From CAYRZL01 sp964428795 (GTDB lineage Bacteria > Bacillota > Clostridia > Lachnospirales > Lachnospiraceae): DNA of 43,211 nucleotides. The stretch lies in contig CAYRZL010000012.1 of the NCBI GenBank assembly GCA_964428795.1, forward strand, positions 1-43,211, in the 5' to 3' direction. The position numbers and the translations under genes were made by a program. Positions 7,589 through 15,124 of this stretch are shown in pieces. Position 1 is the stretch's first letter. Every line of letters begins with the position of its first letter. The notes beneath the pieces were generated by a model that was not told the DNA's origin, searched no databases, and worked only from the letters and a program-made list of their open reading frames with translations.

Positions 7589-8267
7589 TATCCCTCTCCT
7601 CCTGCAATACGATGGCATCCACATATGGCGCCGGTATCGTGATACTGTTTGGATCCAATAGCTCTTCTTCCAGATATTTCTTTGCCTCTACAATAACATA
7701 ATCCGCCGCCGTGGCCATAACAGTGTTAAAATTCGCCGCCACCCCCCGGTGATGGACGTTACCATACCTGTCCACGACACTTCCATATACAAGCGCCACA
7801 TCCGCATGCAAAGGTAACTCCAGCAGATAATCTCTATTATTTACATGAAGGATCTGTTTCCCTTCCTGCACGGAAGTTCCCAGTCCCGTAGGAGTAAGAA
7901 AGCCCCCCAGTCCGGCTCCTCCCGCGCGAATCCTCTCCGCAAAGGTTCCCATAGGCAGCACTTCCAGCTCCAGCTTCTCCGCCTTCGCCAGTTTCATTGC
8001 CGCATGATTGTGCCCCATGTAGGTACAGATGATCTTTTTAAACATACCGGTATCGATCAGATCGTTTCCGATGGCATCCGAAAACACAAATTCCGAACAT
8101 GCGTCATTTGTGATCAGCGTAATATCCTTCAATTCCCCTTTTCGCTTTGTCAGGGCGCGGACCAGCTCAAACGGAGCCCCGCTGTAAAAAAAGCCCCCCA
8201 GCATAACGGTAGAACCGGACTTGATTTTGGCTACTGCATCCGCAATACTTATTATTTTACTTTTCAC
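7581..8267 (-). CDS. CoA-transferase family I, alpha subunit (AtoD/GctA-like)
   Basis: A 228-residue protein with the alpha-subunit layout. STVMLGGFFYSGAPFELVRA (about 19-38) contains the GGF-G-P loop, LITNDACSEF follows, and GGAGLGGFLTPTGLGT (about 115-130) is the conserved G-GG-TP-G-GT CoA-binding loop. Start is GTG at 8267, 4 nt after the stop of the BadF-type ATPase gene, with no good ribosome site of its own, so it probably depends on coupling. It works as a heteromer with the overlapping beta subunit. Substrate specificity cannot be read from the sequence. Confidence 0.85.
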   Translation of the reverse strand: MKSKIISIADAVAKIKSGSTVMLGGFFYSGAPFELVRALTKRKGELKDITLITNDACSEFVFSDAIGNDLIDTGMFKKIICTYMGHNHAAMKLAKAEKLELEVLPMGTFAERIRAGGAGLGGFLTPTGLGTSVQEGKQILHVNNRDYLLELPLHADVALVYGSVVDRYGNVHHRGVAANFNTVMATAADYVIVEAKKYLEEELLDPNSITIPAPYVDAIVLQEERDNE

Positions 8268-8271
8268 GGAC

Positions 8272-9051
8272 TTACACGCTTTCTGCCGCCAGTATAGCGG
8301 CTCCTATGGCACAGATATACTCCGGATGCTCCGACACATGCAGCTTCATCCCTGATTTTTCTTCCAGAATTTTTACAAACGCTCTGTTTTTGCTCAATCC
8401 GCCGCACAGGACGATATGCTCTGTATTGGGATATGTAATATCATTTATGACAGAATTTGCTCTGACTGCTGCTGCATGCATTGCGCCGGTCATAACCGCT
8501 TCCTTCGATATCCCACGATTCAGACACTCCAGAATATCCATCCGGGCAAATACCGCACAGCCATCGCTGATCCCGGTATTGTGCTCACCGGACAGATCGC
8601 TGACCTGCTCATACTCCCATCCGAAATCCTCTGCCAGATTCTCGATCATAAGACCAAGCCCTGCCGAACATTTCTGGTTCTGTGTCATCTCCGCTATACC
8701 GGAGCTGTATTTTTCTCCAAACACCGATACCAGAATCTCATCCGCCCCCAGGCTTACCTCCATCGTAGCCTGCGGATACAACGTTGTGACCGCTTTTGTC
8801 ATTGTGACGATCTCTGTCCTGCATTTATCGTGAAAAGAAATGTTATATTTCCCTTTTCCTGTTGAAAAAACCGCATCCATATCCCCTATGGTCAGATTGG
8901 TCTCTTTCAAAGCTTCATTCCAAAGGGCGGATGCGTTTTCTTCCCGCTTTGCGCCCCCGGAAAGTCCCTTTTTCGCAGCAATGATCTTACCGTCTTTTAA
9001 AATCACAACTTTTGTGTATTTGATTCCAATGTCAATTCCACCTGTGATCAT
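8272..9051 (-). CDS. BadF/BadG/BcrA/BcrD-type ATPase, second (shorter) activator subunit
   Basis: A 259-residue acetate-kinase/Hsp70-fold ATPase. MITGGIDIGIKYTKVVIL is the phosphate-1 loop, and ending residues LCGGLSKNRAF and AIGAAILAAE are the adenosine and phosphate-2 regions. The two cysteines that hold the bridging [4Fe-4S] cluster between subunits are present at C128 (QKCSAGLG) and C165 (DGCAVFAR). The usual GGQDSK segment is replaced by SLGADEI, so it has diverged from canonical HgdC-type activators and from the other ATPase of the operon (11581-12468). Size and context fit the BcrD/BzdP-type subunit of a heterodimeric ATPase that drives electrons into the catalytic subunits. It starts 26 nt after the 9078-10400 gene. 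Confidence 0.8.
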   Translation of the reverse strand: MITGGIDIGIKYTKVVILKDGKIIAAKKGLSGGAKREENASALWNEALKETNLTIGDMDAVFSTGKGKYNISFHDKCRTEIVTMTKAVTTLYPQATMEVSLGADEILVSVFGEKYSSGIAEMTQNQKCSAGLGLMIENLAEDFGWEYEQVSDLSGEHNTGISDGCAVFARMDILECLNRGISKEAVMTGAMHAAAVRANSVINDITYPNTEHIVLCGGLSKNRAFVKILEEKSGMKLHVSEHPEYICAIGAAILAAESV

Positions 9052-9077
9052 CTTTTACACCATCCTTTTTATTCTTG

Positions 9078-10400
9078 TCACTCCAGCTTTTCCAAGCCAA
9101 GACTCTCCATCCAGCTATCCAACTGCTCCAGAAAACGCTTCTCATCCAAATCGGTTCTGTCACCCGGCTGGCTTCCTTCATAGGTCAGAACAGATAAGCC
9201 GTGGCTTCTCAGACGCATTGCCTGCTCTTTTCTTGTCAAAGTGCATCCTACGCCGCTGCGCCACAGGCCGAAAATAGCCCCGTCCGCCTGAAATATATCG
9301 GCAAATTCATAGATTGCCTCCGGTCGCATATACTCATCCTGTTTAAAATGCTGGGGGGTTCTGGCATCCGGTCCCATCATAAAGCGGACCGCATCCTCTC
9401 TCGTCTCTATTCTGGTATCATCCCCATAGCGCAGCATTTCCCTGCGTTCGATGGTTTCGTCCGGCTTGCGCTCCAGACTGCAGCCGCTGATAGAATGAGA
9501 GTACTGGGATCCCAGACATACCGCACCATATTTTTCCATGTATCTGTAATATTTCAGATAATGCCATGCCGGCGGATGGGCCTCGATCCAGCGGAACCTT
9601 TCATTTCCCACAGCGGCAATCTGCTCCTCCACACGCCACGCCACCTCATCACGCAGCATCTTCCAGAAATTGACGGTTTCTTCCGGATCGACCTTTGTCA
9701 ACCCTCCTAATGTATAGAAGGAATATAGATCCTTTACGGACAATGGAGACGGTTTATGTGTCATCAGAATAGAAATCTCATTTGCATAATCCTGAATCTG
9801 TTTATTTGCATAGGTTTCCCGGATCAGTCTCTCATCATCAAATTTCTGATCAAAAATCCGCTCAATGTCATTGATCTGACGCAGGGTACAGTATGCCCTG
9901 TGATCCAGCATGGCGGCTTCTCTCTCTTCATCTCTCGGTCCAAGATACATACACTGATCCGCCATCCACTGAGGTACCGGTGAAAAATCCCTTACCTGTA
10001 CGCCCCGTTTCGCATGAGAATCACATACACAGGGGAAAGGAACTACCATCTGTCTGTATGGAAATGACTTCCCATTGATATCGTAGCCCAGAAATTGTCC
10101 GCCCCAGCAATTATTATGATAACCGCAGATCTCTCTGCCCCATCCTCTGACCTCACATGCCAGACGGCTTTTCCTTGCAAATGACGAGGATCTGCTGCAG
10201 ATCATAGCGCCATCCGGATTGTCCTCCAATATGGTTATATTTGGAAAACAATTTGACCAGTCTCCGAAAAAACCGCAGTTTCCCTGACCAATCACATTTT
10301 CCTTACCGTAAACAGAGTTCTGCCATTTTGCCCTCAGCTCTTTTGCTTTTGCCCAGCAATCCAAAGGTCTGGTTTTCCAAAGTTGCCCTTTTTTATCCAT
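9078..10400 (-). CDS. Benzoyl-CoA reductase BzdO/BcrB-like subunit (2-hydroxyacyl-CoA dehydratase family)
   Basis: A 440-residue cysteine-rich protein. From memory of the family it follows the BzdO/BcrB pattern: an N-terminal RPLDCWAKAKELRAKW, ACEVRGWGREICGYHNNCWG (about 81-100), then the CVCDSHAKRG motif near residue 124. All resemble the cysteine-containing motifs of benzoyl-CoA reductase large subunits better than HgdA/FldB dehydratases. The C-terminal part ends in the DGAIFGLWRSGVGC and SHGLSVLTYEG segments typical of the superfamily. It starts 14 nt after the partner subunit with AGGAGGTAAAG before the ATG. The expected role is binding the acyl-CoA ring substrate and a [4Fe-4S] cluster, with ATP-driven single-electron reduction. 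A dehydratase function is the main alternative; the substrate is unknown. Confidence 0.7.
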   Translation of the reverse strand: MDKKGQLWKTRPLDCWAKAKELRAKWQNSVYGKENVIGQGNCGFFGDWSNCFPNITILEDNPDGAMICSRSSSFARKSRLACEVRGWGREICGYHNNCWGGQFLGYDINGKSFPYRQMVVPFPCVCDSHAKRGVQVRDFSPVPQWMADQCMYLGPRDEEREAAMLDHRAYCTLRQINDIERIFDQKFDDERLIRETYANKQIQDYANEISILMTHKPSPLSVKDLYSFYTLGGLTKVDPEETVNFWKMLRDEVAWRVEEQIAAVGNERFRWIEAHPPAWHYLKYYRYMEKYGAVCLGSQYSHSISGCSLERKPDETIERREMLRYGDDTRIETREDAVRFMMGPDARTPQHFKQDEYMRPEAIYEFADIFQADGAIFGLWRSGVGCTLTRKEQAMRLRSHGLSVLTYEGSQPGDRTDLDEKRFLEQLDSWMESLGLEKLE

Positions 10401-10414
10401 TTCACTTTACCTCC

Positions 10415-11569
10415 TTACCCTTCAAATTTCCGGTTCCATCCCGCCAGATGAGTCACTCCCGGACGGAGCATGTTTATGAATGCCGACAGACGCAGAGAAG
10501 TATCCTCTTTCTGGAGTTCCATATTACGCTCAAAATACAAAAACGGTATGTTTCTTTCCCTCAGCATCTTCCATACGGCGTAGTTGTCCGATCCGTGCAA
10601 ATGACAATAAATCTGTTTTTCAATGATCACTCCATCTACATTGAAATCCTCGGTCAGTTCAAAAATATGCTGGATGCGTCTTCTCCAGTTATTATCCTTG
10701 ATGGGATTATGGGGTCTGCCAAGGTACCGTAACGCAAGCGCCATCAGCCGGTCGTTCTGCTCTATGGTCTCGTTCCAGAAATAGGAGCTTCCTGTATCCA
10801 GTTCATCGATCACCACATTGGCGCCAAGCTCTTCCACCAACTCCTCCAGCCTCGTATCAAAGGTCTCACTTCCCACGATCATAAGCCGGATCCTATCAGC
10901 ATACGGTTCTCTGTTTTCCAGTTCCTCTATGTATTTTTCCAGAATCTCATTCATTTCGGCTTTATCCATTACCTGACATGCAAGTACGACCTGCATGGCC
11001 TCGGATCCCGACAATACCGTATTGTTAAAGCGTCGAAGCTCATAGATTCTTCTTAACAGTCTGCGATTTTTGTTGTATACCCGGATCGCATGATCCAGAT
11101 CTGCATCTGTAATTTTCTTCCCGGTCCACGCTTCCATCTTATTTTTAAACACATTCATCTCCGAGCGGGCCACATCCTTGGATGTGGGAGCATCCGTATA
11201 ATCCGGCATAAAGAAATAGTGTTCAAAAAGATCCGGATCATTGTTTTTCATTACTTCATAAGCATGAAACATCCACTGACATCCCTCTACATTGACGATC
11301 CCGTCCATGTAATCGAATCTGCCCTTCAAATACTGGTTTACCATATCCCGTACCGGATAACAGGCCCCATACATCCACTTATCGGAGGTATCATCCTCCT
11401 CATGTTCTGCAAGTATACGCACCGGAAGCACACCCGCCGCATATGCAATTTCTTCCGGCATATACGGTTCAAAATAGCCCAGAACCTTTCCTCCTGTCCG
11501 TTTTTTCCACTCTCCGGCATATGTATGCCTGTTTTCTATCATCTCTTTAAATTTATTTGTCCCTGTCAT
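10415..11569 (-). CDS. Benzoyl-CoA reductase BzdN/BcrC-like subunit (2-hydroxyacyl-CoA dehydratase family)
   Basis: A 384-residue protein with the HgdB/BcrC fold. GGKVLGYFEPYMPEEIAYAA then GVLPVRI is the hallmark N-terminal motif of the superfamily (G-K-GY-P-P-EE---A-G--P). Likely cluster ligands are C70 (YGACYPVRD), C97 (NVEGCQWM) and C322 (KQIYCHLHGSDN). The ATG at 11569 is preferred: GGTGGTGATA precedes it, and a longer frame upstream would overlap the activator gene. Length and the paired 440-residue subunit match the bzdN-bzdO arrangement. Both partners lie between two distinct ATPase genes, the gene content of a class I benzoyl-CoA reductase. The alternative is an atypical 2-hydroxyacyl-CoA dehydratase. 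Confidence 0.72.
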   Translation of the reverse strand: MTGTNKFKEMIENRHTYAGEWKKRTGGKVLGYFEPYMPEEIAYAAGVLPVRILAEHEEDDTSDKWMYGACYPVRDMVNQYLKGRFDYMDGIVNVEGCQWMFHAYEVMKNNDPDLFEHYFFMPDYTDAPTSKDVARSEMNVFKNKMEAWTGKKITDADLDHAIRVYNKNRRLLRRIYELRRFNNTVLSGSEAMQVVLACQVMDKAEMNEILEKYIEELENREPYADRIRLMIVGSETFDTRLEELVEELGANVVIDELDTGSSYFWNETIEQNDRLMALALRYLGRPHNPIKDNNWRRRIQHIFELTEDFNVDGVIIEKQIYCHLHGSDNYAVWKMLRERNIPFLYFERNMELQKEDTSLRLSAFINMLRPGVTHLAGWNRKFEG

Positions 11570-11580
11570 ATTATCACCAC

Positions 11581-12468
11581 CTATACCAACTCCTGTGCAA
11601 AAAGTGCGGCGCCGATTGCCCCGGCGAGCATGGGATCCCACTCACTTGTCAGTGCCCGGATTTTTAACTCACGTTCCAGACGTTTTGTAATACCCGGATT
11701 TTTTGCCATTCCTCCGGTAAACCCAAGCTCCGGATATACGCCGATATCTCCCACATCCAATGGCTGCAGTCTGCCTGCAAGTCCCAAAATACGCCATGCT
11801 ATGGCGAACATATGGGCAGCATATACTTCGTTTTCTGTAACAGGCTCCTCCCTAAAGCCGGGGTGAAACATACCCATTGTCTCTGTCTGCGCAAAGGAAT
11901 AACAGGTTGTGCTGACCGGCTCAGGATCCTGCTCCACCTTAAGAGACCTTTCTCCGATCTCATCCAGAGGAACCTGTAATAATTCACAAAGCTCCTCCAC
12001 GTTGTGTCCCATCCCGGTGGCGCACTTATCATTTATCATGAAATCTCTGACACGGTCCCATTTATGCAGACGAATCGCCTTGCAGGTCTGACCTCCCAGA
12101 TCCAGAACCGTAGTCACTTTGGGACCGAACATATAACGCGCCCCCTTTGCATGGCAGTGTATTTCATCCACATATTCCGCCCCGGAAGTCACATTTCTAT
12201 GTCCAAAGCCCGTACATACAATGGCTTGCATATCTGACATTTTCATGCCCGGATCCTGCGTCATCTTTTTCCATACTTTTTCCGGTGCATTTATAAAATC
12301 CATTTCCGTTTTTATGATGGCATAGCATTTTATTTTGTCATCACACATAATAACTGCTTCCGTACTCACAGTCCCCACATCGATTCCTGCTGTCACCTTC
12401 CGGGACTGCAGCACATCTACCTCATCAGAAATCCAGACAGAATCACAAAAGTTTCCATATTTTCTCAT
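11581..12468 (-). CDS. BadF/BcrA/BzdQ-type ATPase, first (longer) activator subunit
   Basis: A 295-residue ATPase. A roughly 25-residue N-terminal extension precedes the phosphate-1 loop TAGIDVGTVSTEAVIM. LDLGGQTCKAIRL is the phosphate-binding second loop, and cluster cysteines are at C149 (NDKCATGMGHNVEEL) and C189 (STTCYSFAQTE). FTGGMAKNPG and LAGAIGAALFAQEL complete the fold. The ATG at 12468 is chosen because AGGAG is 9 nt upstream; an earlier ATG at 12477 would be too close to it. It lies just after the CoA-transferase (gap about 15 nt) and 11 nt before the BzdN-like gene. Together with the divergent ATPase at 8272-9051 it would form the heterodimeric ATP-hydrolysing electron activator (BcrA/BcrD arrangement). 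Confidence 0.82.
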   Translation of the reverse strand: MRKYGNFCDSVWISDEVDVLQSRKVTAGIDVGTVSTEAVIMCDDKIKCYAIIKTEMDFINAPEKVWKKMTQDPGMKMSDMQAIVCTGFGHRNVTSGAEYVDEIHCHAKGARYMFGPKVTTVLDLGGQTCKAIRLHKWDRVRDFMINDKCATGMGHNVEELCELLQVPLDEIGERSLKVEQDPEPVSTTCYSFAQTETMGMFHPGFREEPVTENEVYAAHMFAIAWRILGLAGRLQPLDVGDIGVYPELGFTGGMAKNPGITKRLERELKIRALTSEWDPMLAGAIGAALFAQELV

Positions 12469-12483
12469 GCTTTTCATCTCCTA

Positions 12484-14058
12484 TCAATTTTCCTGCTTAT
12501 CAAAACATCCCATGCGCTCATTTACAAAGATCCGTTCATCCATCAGCTTCAGATCTTCGCTGATCACCGGTTCAAAACCCATCTGTTCCAGCAGATCTTT
12601 CTGCAGATCAACACCCGGTGCAATTTCCGTCAGCACAATGCCTTTTTCCGTCAATCTGAACACACAGCGTTCCGTCACGATCACCACTTCCTGTTTTCGT
12701 TCTGCCGCCAGCTTTCCGTTAAATGTGATCTGCTCCACTGCATCCACAAATTTTGGCACCTGTCCCTGAGCCGCAATATGCAGTTCACCGTTCTCAACCA
12801 GTCCCTGAAATCCTTTTGCCTTAAAATAAGTGCAGAATACGATTTTTTTACTGGTCTGGCTGATATCAATAAATCCGCCCTGTCCGGCAGGTCTTCCTCC
12901 AAAACGACTTACATTTACGTTTCCTTCTCTGTCGATCTGCGCCGCACCCAGAAATGTGATATCCAGACCGCCTCCATGATAGAAGTCAAACATGGAAGGA
13001 TGGGCGACAAATGCTATCGGATTTACCGACGCGCCAAAATTCGGTCCCTGTCCCGGCGTGCCGCCAATTGCACCCAATTCCAGCGTAAATGTCACTTTAT
13101 CTACGATGCCCTCCTGTGTTGCTACTGCACCGACGCCGGCGCCTACGCCGACGCCTACATTTACCACTGCCCCTTCATACAATTCATATACTGCCCGCCG
13201 GCAGATAATATCCTGAGGCTTTAAATATTCCGGGCGCAGCGCCTGCTCCGCGACGGGACATCTCAGCTCCCCGCTCATATATGGATTGTAAAATGTCCCG
13301 TCCGTCTGCCGGTGATTTTCCTTCGGATTTACCGCAACAACTACAGCATCCACCAGTTCGCCCGGAATAGCCACATTTTTTGCCGGAATGGTTTTGTCCG
13401 CCACAACCCGTTCCACCTGAACGATCACGTTTCCTTTGGATGCCTTGGCTGCCATTGCCACTTCCAGAATCTCCAGTCTGAGCGCTTCTTTCTCTATGCT
13501 GATATTTCCGCTTTCATCGGCAGTAGTTCCCCGAATGATGGCAGCAGTAACAGGCTGACTCTCATAATACAGCCATTTCTCACCGTCCAGCTCCATGACC
13601 CGCACGATATTTTTTTTGGTTATCTCATTCATTTTTCCCCCATCCTGCCGGGGATCAATGTAAGTTCCCATACCGATCTTTGACAATAGCCCCGGCTGCT
13701 TTGACGCCGAGCACCGGTAAAGCTGGTTCAAAATTCCCTGAGGCAAAACATACGCTTCTATCTCATTTCGCTCTATCATATCACGTATTTTCGGCACCAC
13801 ATCCGGGTGGGAACACACAACTCTTTTCAACAATCCCGGATGGGCAAAGTGCGCATCCCCGATCTCTTTTCCGGGTACTCCATGCCCGCATCCGGAATAC
13901 AGGCTTAACGCCTTCGGACTTCCGGTTTCAAGAAACCGTTCCTCCAGATTTTTTACAATATATTCCGGATATCCCACCATTCCGGCGGCCGTAACCGCAA
14001 TACAATCACCGTCTCTTATTAAGTCAAGAGCCTCTGTTATATTCCTGATTTTACTCAT
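12484..14058 (-). CDS. Acyl-CoA:acetate/propionate CoA-transferase (Pct/YdiF-like)
   Basis: A 524-residue single-chain family I CoA-transferase with fused alpha and beta halves, the size of propionate CoA-transferase and YdiF. The catalytic glutamate is E327 in FTLELGAIGGTPGQGPNFGA. A glycine-valine-rich VVNVGVGVGAGVGAVA loop precedes it. It is the first gene of the minus-strand operon, directly after the promoter at 14080-14108, with AGGAGGTG before the ATG at 14058. It should load CoA onto the carboxylic acid substrate using acetyl-, propionyl- or butyryl-CoA, which would replace the ATP-dependent ligase of classical aromatic degraders. The locus also encodes a two-subunit CoA-transferase, so activation and product release may use different enzymes. 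Confidence 0.87.
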   Translation of the reverse strand: MSKIRNITEALDLIRDGDCIAVTAAGMVGYPEYIVKNLEERFLETGSPKALSLYSGCGHGVPGKEIGDAHFAHPGLLKRVVCSHPDVVPKIRDMIERNEIEAYVLPQGILNQLYRCSASKQPGLLSKIGMGTYIDPRQDGGKMNEITKKNIVRVMELDGEKWLYYESQPVTAAIIRGTTADESGNISIEKEALRLEILEVAMAAKASKGNVIVQVERVVADKTIPAKNVAIPGELVDAVVVAVNPKENHRQTDGTFYNPYMSGELRCPVAEQALRPEYLKPQDIICRRAVYELYEGAVVNVGVGVGAGVGAVATQEGIVDKVTFTLELGAIGGTPGQGPNFGASVNPIAFVAHPSMFDFYHGGGLDITFLGAAQIDREGNVNVSRFGGRPAGQGGFIDISQTSKKIVFCTYFKAKGFQGLVENGELHIAAQGQVPKFVDAVEQITFNGKLAAERKQEVVIVTERCVFRLTEKGIVLTEIAPGVDLQKDLLEQMGFEPVISEDLKLMDERIFVNERMGCFDKQEN

Positions 14059-14079
14059 AAAAAAACACCTCCTGAAAAA

Positions 14080-14108
14080 ATTATAGGAGATGTTTCAGAC
14101 CCGTTCAA
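14080..14108 (-). promoter_or_regulatory. Promoter of the CoA-transferase / reductase-like operon
   Basis: On the minus strand TTGAAC (14103-14108), a 17-bp spacer and a perfect TATAAT (14080-14085), 22 nt before the start at 14058. TTCGAATTGA overlaps the -35, mirroring the promoter at 6876-6903. Confidence 0.8.
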
Positions 14109-14124
14109 TTCGAATGTAATAAGC

Positions 14125-14143
14125 ATATTCCAATTTGGAATAT
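14125..14143. promoter_or_regulatory. Perfect 19-bp palindromic operator upstream of the operon
   Basis: ATATTCCAATTTGGAATAT has 9-bp perfect arms around one central base. Its core lies 17 bp upstream of the -35, so it is centred near -61 from the expected start of transcription, a standard activator position. A 14/17 match sits at the same place before the promoter at 6876-6903. Confidence 0.65.
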
Positions 14144-14165
14144 ACTTTAAAATTTTCTTATTTTC

Positions 14166-14984
14166 CTATTGTCTTTCCCGATACTCTGAAGGCAGACAGC
14201 CAAAACGCTTCAAAAAGGTTTTTGAAAAATGATTCTGGTCATAAAAGCCGCAATCTGCCGCAATTTCCTTGATCGATCTGTCTGTCCCGGTCAATTCTTC
14301 CTTTGCATGGCTCATCCGCAGACAGGTCAGATATTCCATCACTGACGTACCATATTCCTGTTTAAAACCGTGCGTCAGTGTGGATTTGCAACAACCGAAT
14401 TTTTGCGCCAGTCCTTCTAACGTAATCTTAGTTCCATAATTACGGTTGAGATATGCGGCAGTCAACTGGGGCAACCGTTCATTTCGCATATGAAGCTTAT
14501 TTTTTCCGGTAAGATATTCTGCTACAATCGTCATCAGATGGATATAAGCATCCAGCTTCTCTCTCGAAATTGCCTGTACAGAGGCTGCCAGAGCAGCCGC
14601 CTTTTCGTGATCCTTCAAAATTTCATATGCCCGCTTCTCCAAAAGACCTAGTGACGGACTGTCCGAGCTTCGAATCTGTCCCATCATAAGATATCCTGAC
14701 AACACACCGCAATGATAAATCGGCGCCACCACTTCATATAATCCTCTTTTGCATTTATATACCAGCACCTGTCCGCTTTTCTTCACAGTCTGAAAAGCTG
14801 CGGCATCATCACCAAGACATGCCTTTTTTATTTTCGGATTCTCCTGCAGACATTCACAATAAGGTGAAAGCGCCGCCGGATATGCATAAATCTCATGAAA
14901 TTCCGCATCATGAATAGATACGCGTATACCGGAAATGCGATAAAAATCTTTTAAAACGGAATAAAGTTCCATATTCTGTGACAT
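14166..14984 (-). CDS. AraC-family regulator with PocR sensor domain
   Basis: A 272-residue protein. Residues about 8-150 form a PocR-type ligand-sensing domain, with the cysteines CECLQENPKIKKAC and later VYKCKRGLYEVVAPI. The C-terminal 100 residues form two AraC helix-turn-helix motifs (ITLEGLAQKFGCCKSTLTHG, and IKEIAADCGFYDQNHFSKTF). The ATG at 14984 follows GGGGAGG; an earlier TTG at 15020 lacks a ribosome site. PocR domains are known or predicted to sense small hydrocarbon derivatives. The gene lies directly upstream of and parallel to the CoA-transferase/reductase operon and divergent from nahK, so it could control either. Its stop is 23 nt from the operator at 14125-14143. I favour the reductase-like operon as target, by inference. 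Confidence 0.85.
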   Translation of the reverse strand: MSQNMELYSVLKDFYRISGIRVSIHDAEFHEIYAYPAALSPYCECLQENPKIKKACLGDDAAAFQTVKKSGQVLVYKCKRGLYEVVAPIYHCGVLSGYLMMGQIRSSDSPSLGLLEKRAYEILKDHEKAAALAASVQAISREKLDAYIHLMTIVAEYLTGKNKLHMRNERLPQLTAAYLNRNYGTKITLEGLAQKFGCCKSTLTHGFKQEYGTSVMEYLTCLRMSHAKEELTGTDRSIKEIAADCGFYDQNHFSKTFLKRFGCLPSEYRERQ

Positions 14985-15040
14985 AAATATCCTCCCCTCA
15001 GCAATACGAAAAAATTGCAAAATGCTCGATTTTACTAATA

Positions 15041-15069
15041 ATGCTACTGTTTTACAGTAGAAAAGTCAA
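15041..15069 (-). promoter_or_regulatory. Candidate promoter of the PocR-AraC gene with palindrome in the spacer
   Basis: On the minus strand TTGACT (15064-15069), a 17-bp spacer and TAGCAT (15041-15046). The palindrome CTACTGTTTTACAGTAG (15044-15060, 7-bp perfect arms) fills the spacer, a natural place for autorepression. A TATAAT at 15080-15085 on the plus strand may be the -10 of nahK, but no good -35 accompanies it. Confidence 0.5.
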
Positions 15070-15124
15070 CAGGAAAAAGTATAATAAATACAGAAAAACA
15101 AACACCAAACAGGAGGTATCTCCC

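Noticed and set aside
8306..8865. Long overlapping plus-strand frames (149-175 codons) opposite the BadF-type ATPase
   Set aside because: They are antisense to a gene with clear motifs, with no start signals and no recognisable domains.
8272..12468. Phenyllactyl-CoA or 2-hydroxyglutaryl-CoA dehydratase (fld/hgd) operon
   Set aside because: There is no acyl-CoA dehydrogenase/Etf and no 2-hydroxyacid dehydrogenase, and there are two different ATPases rather than one. It is kept as an alternative for the enzymatic activity, not as the preferred call.
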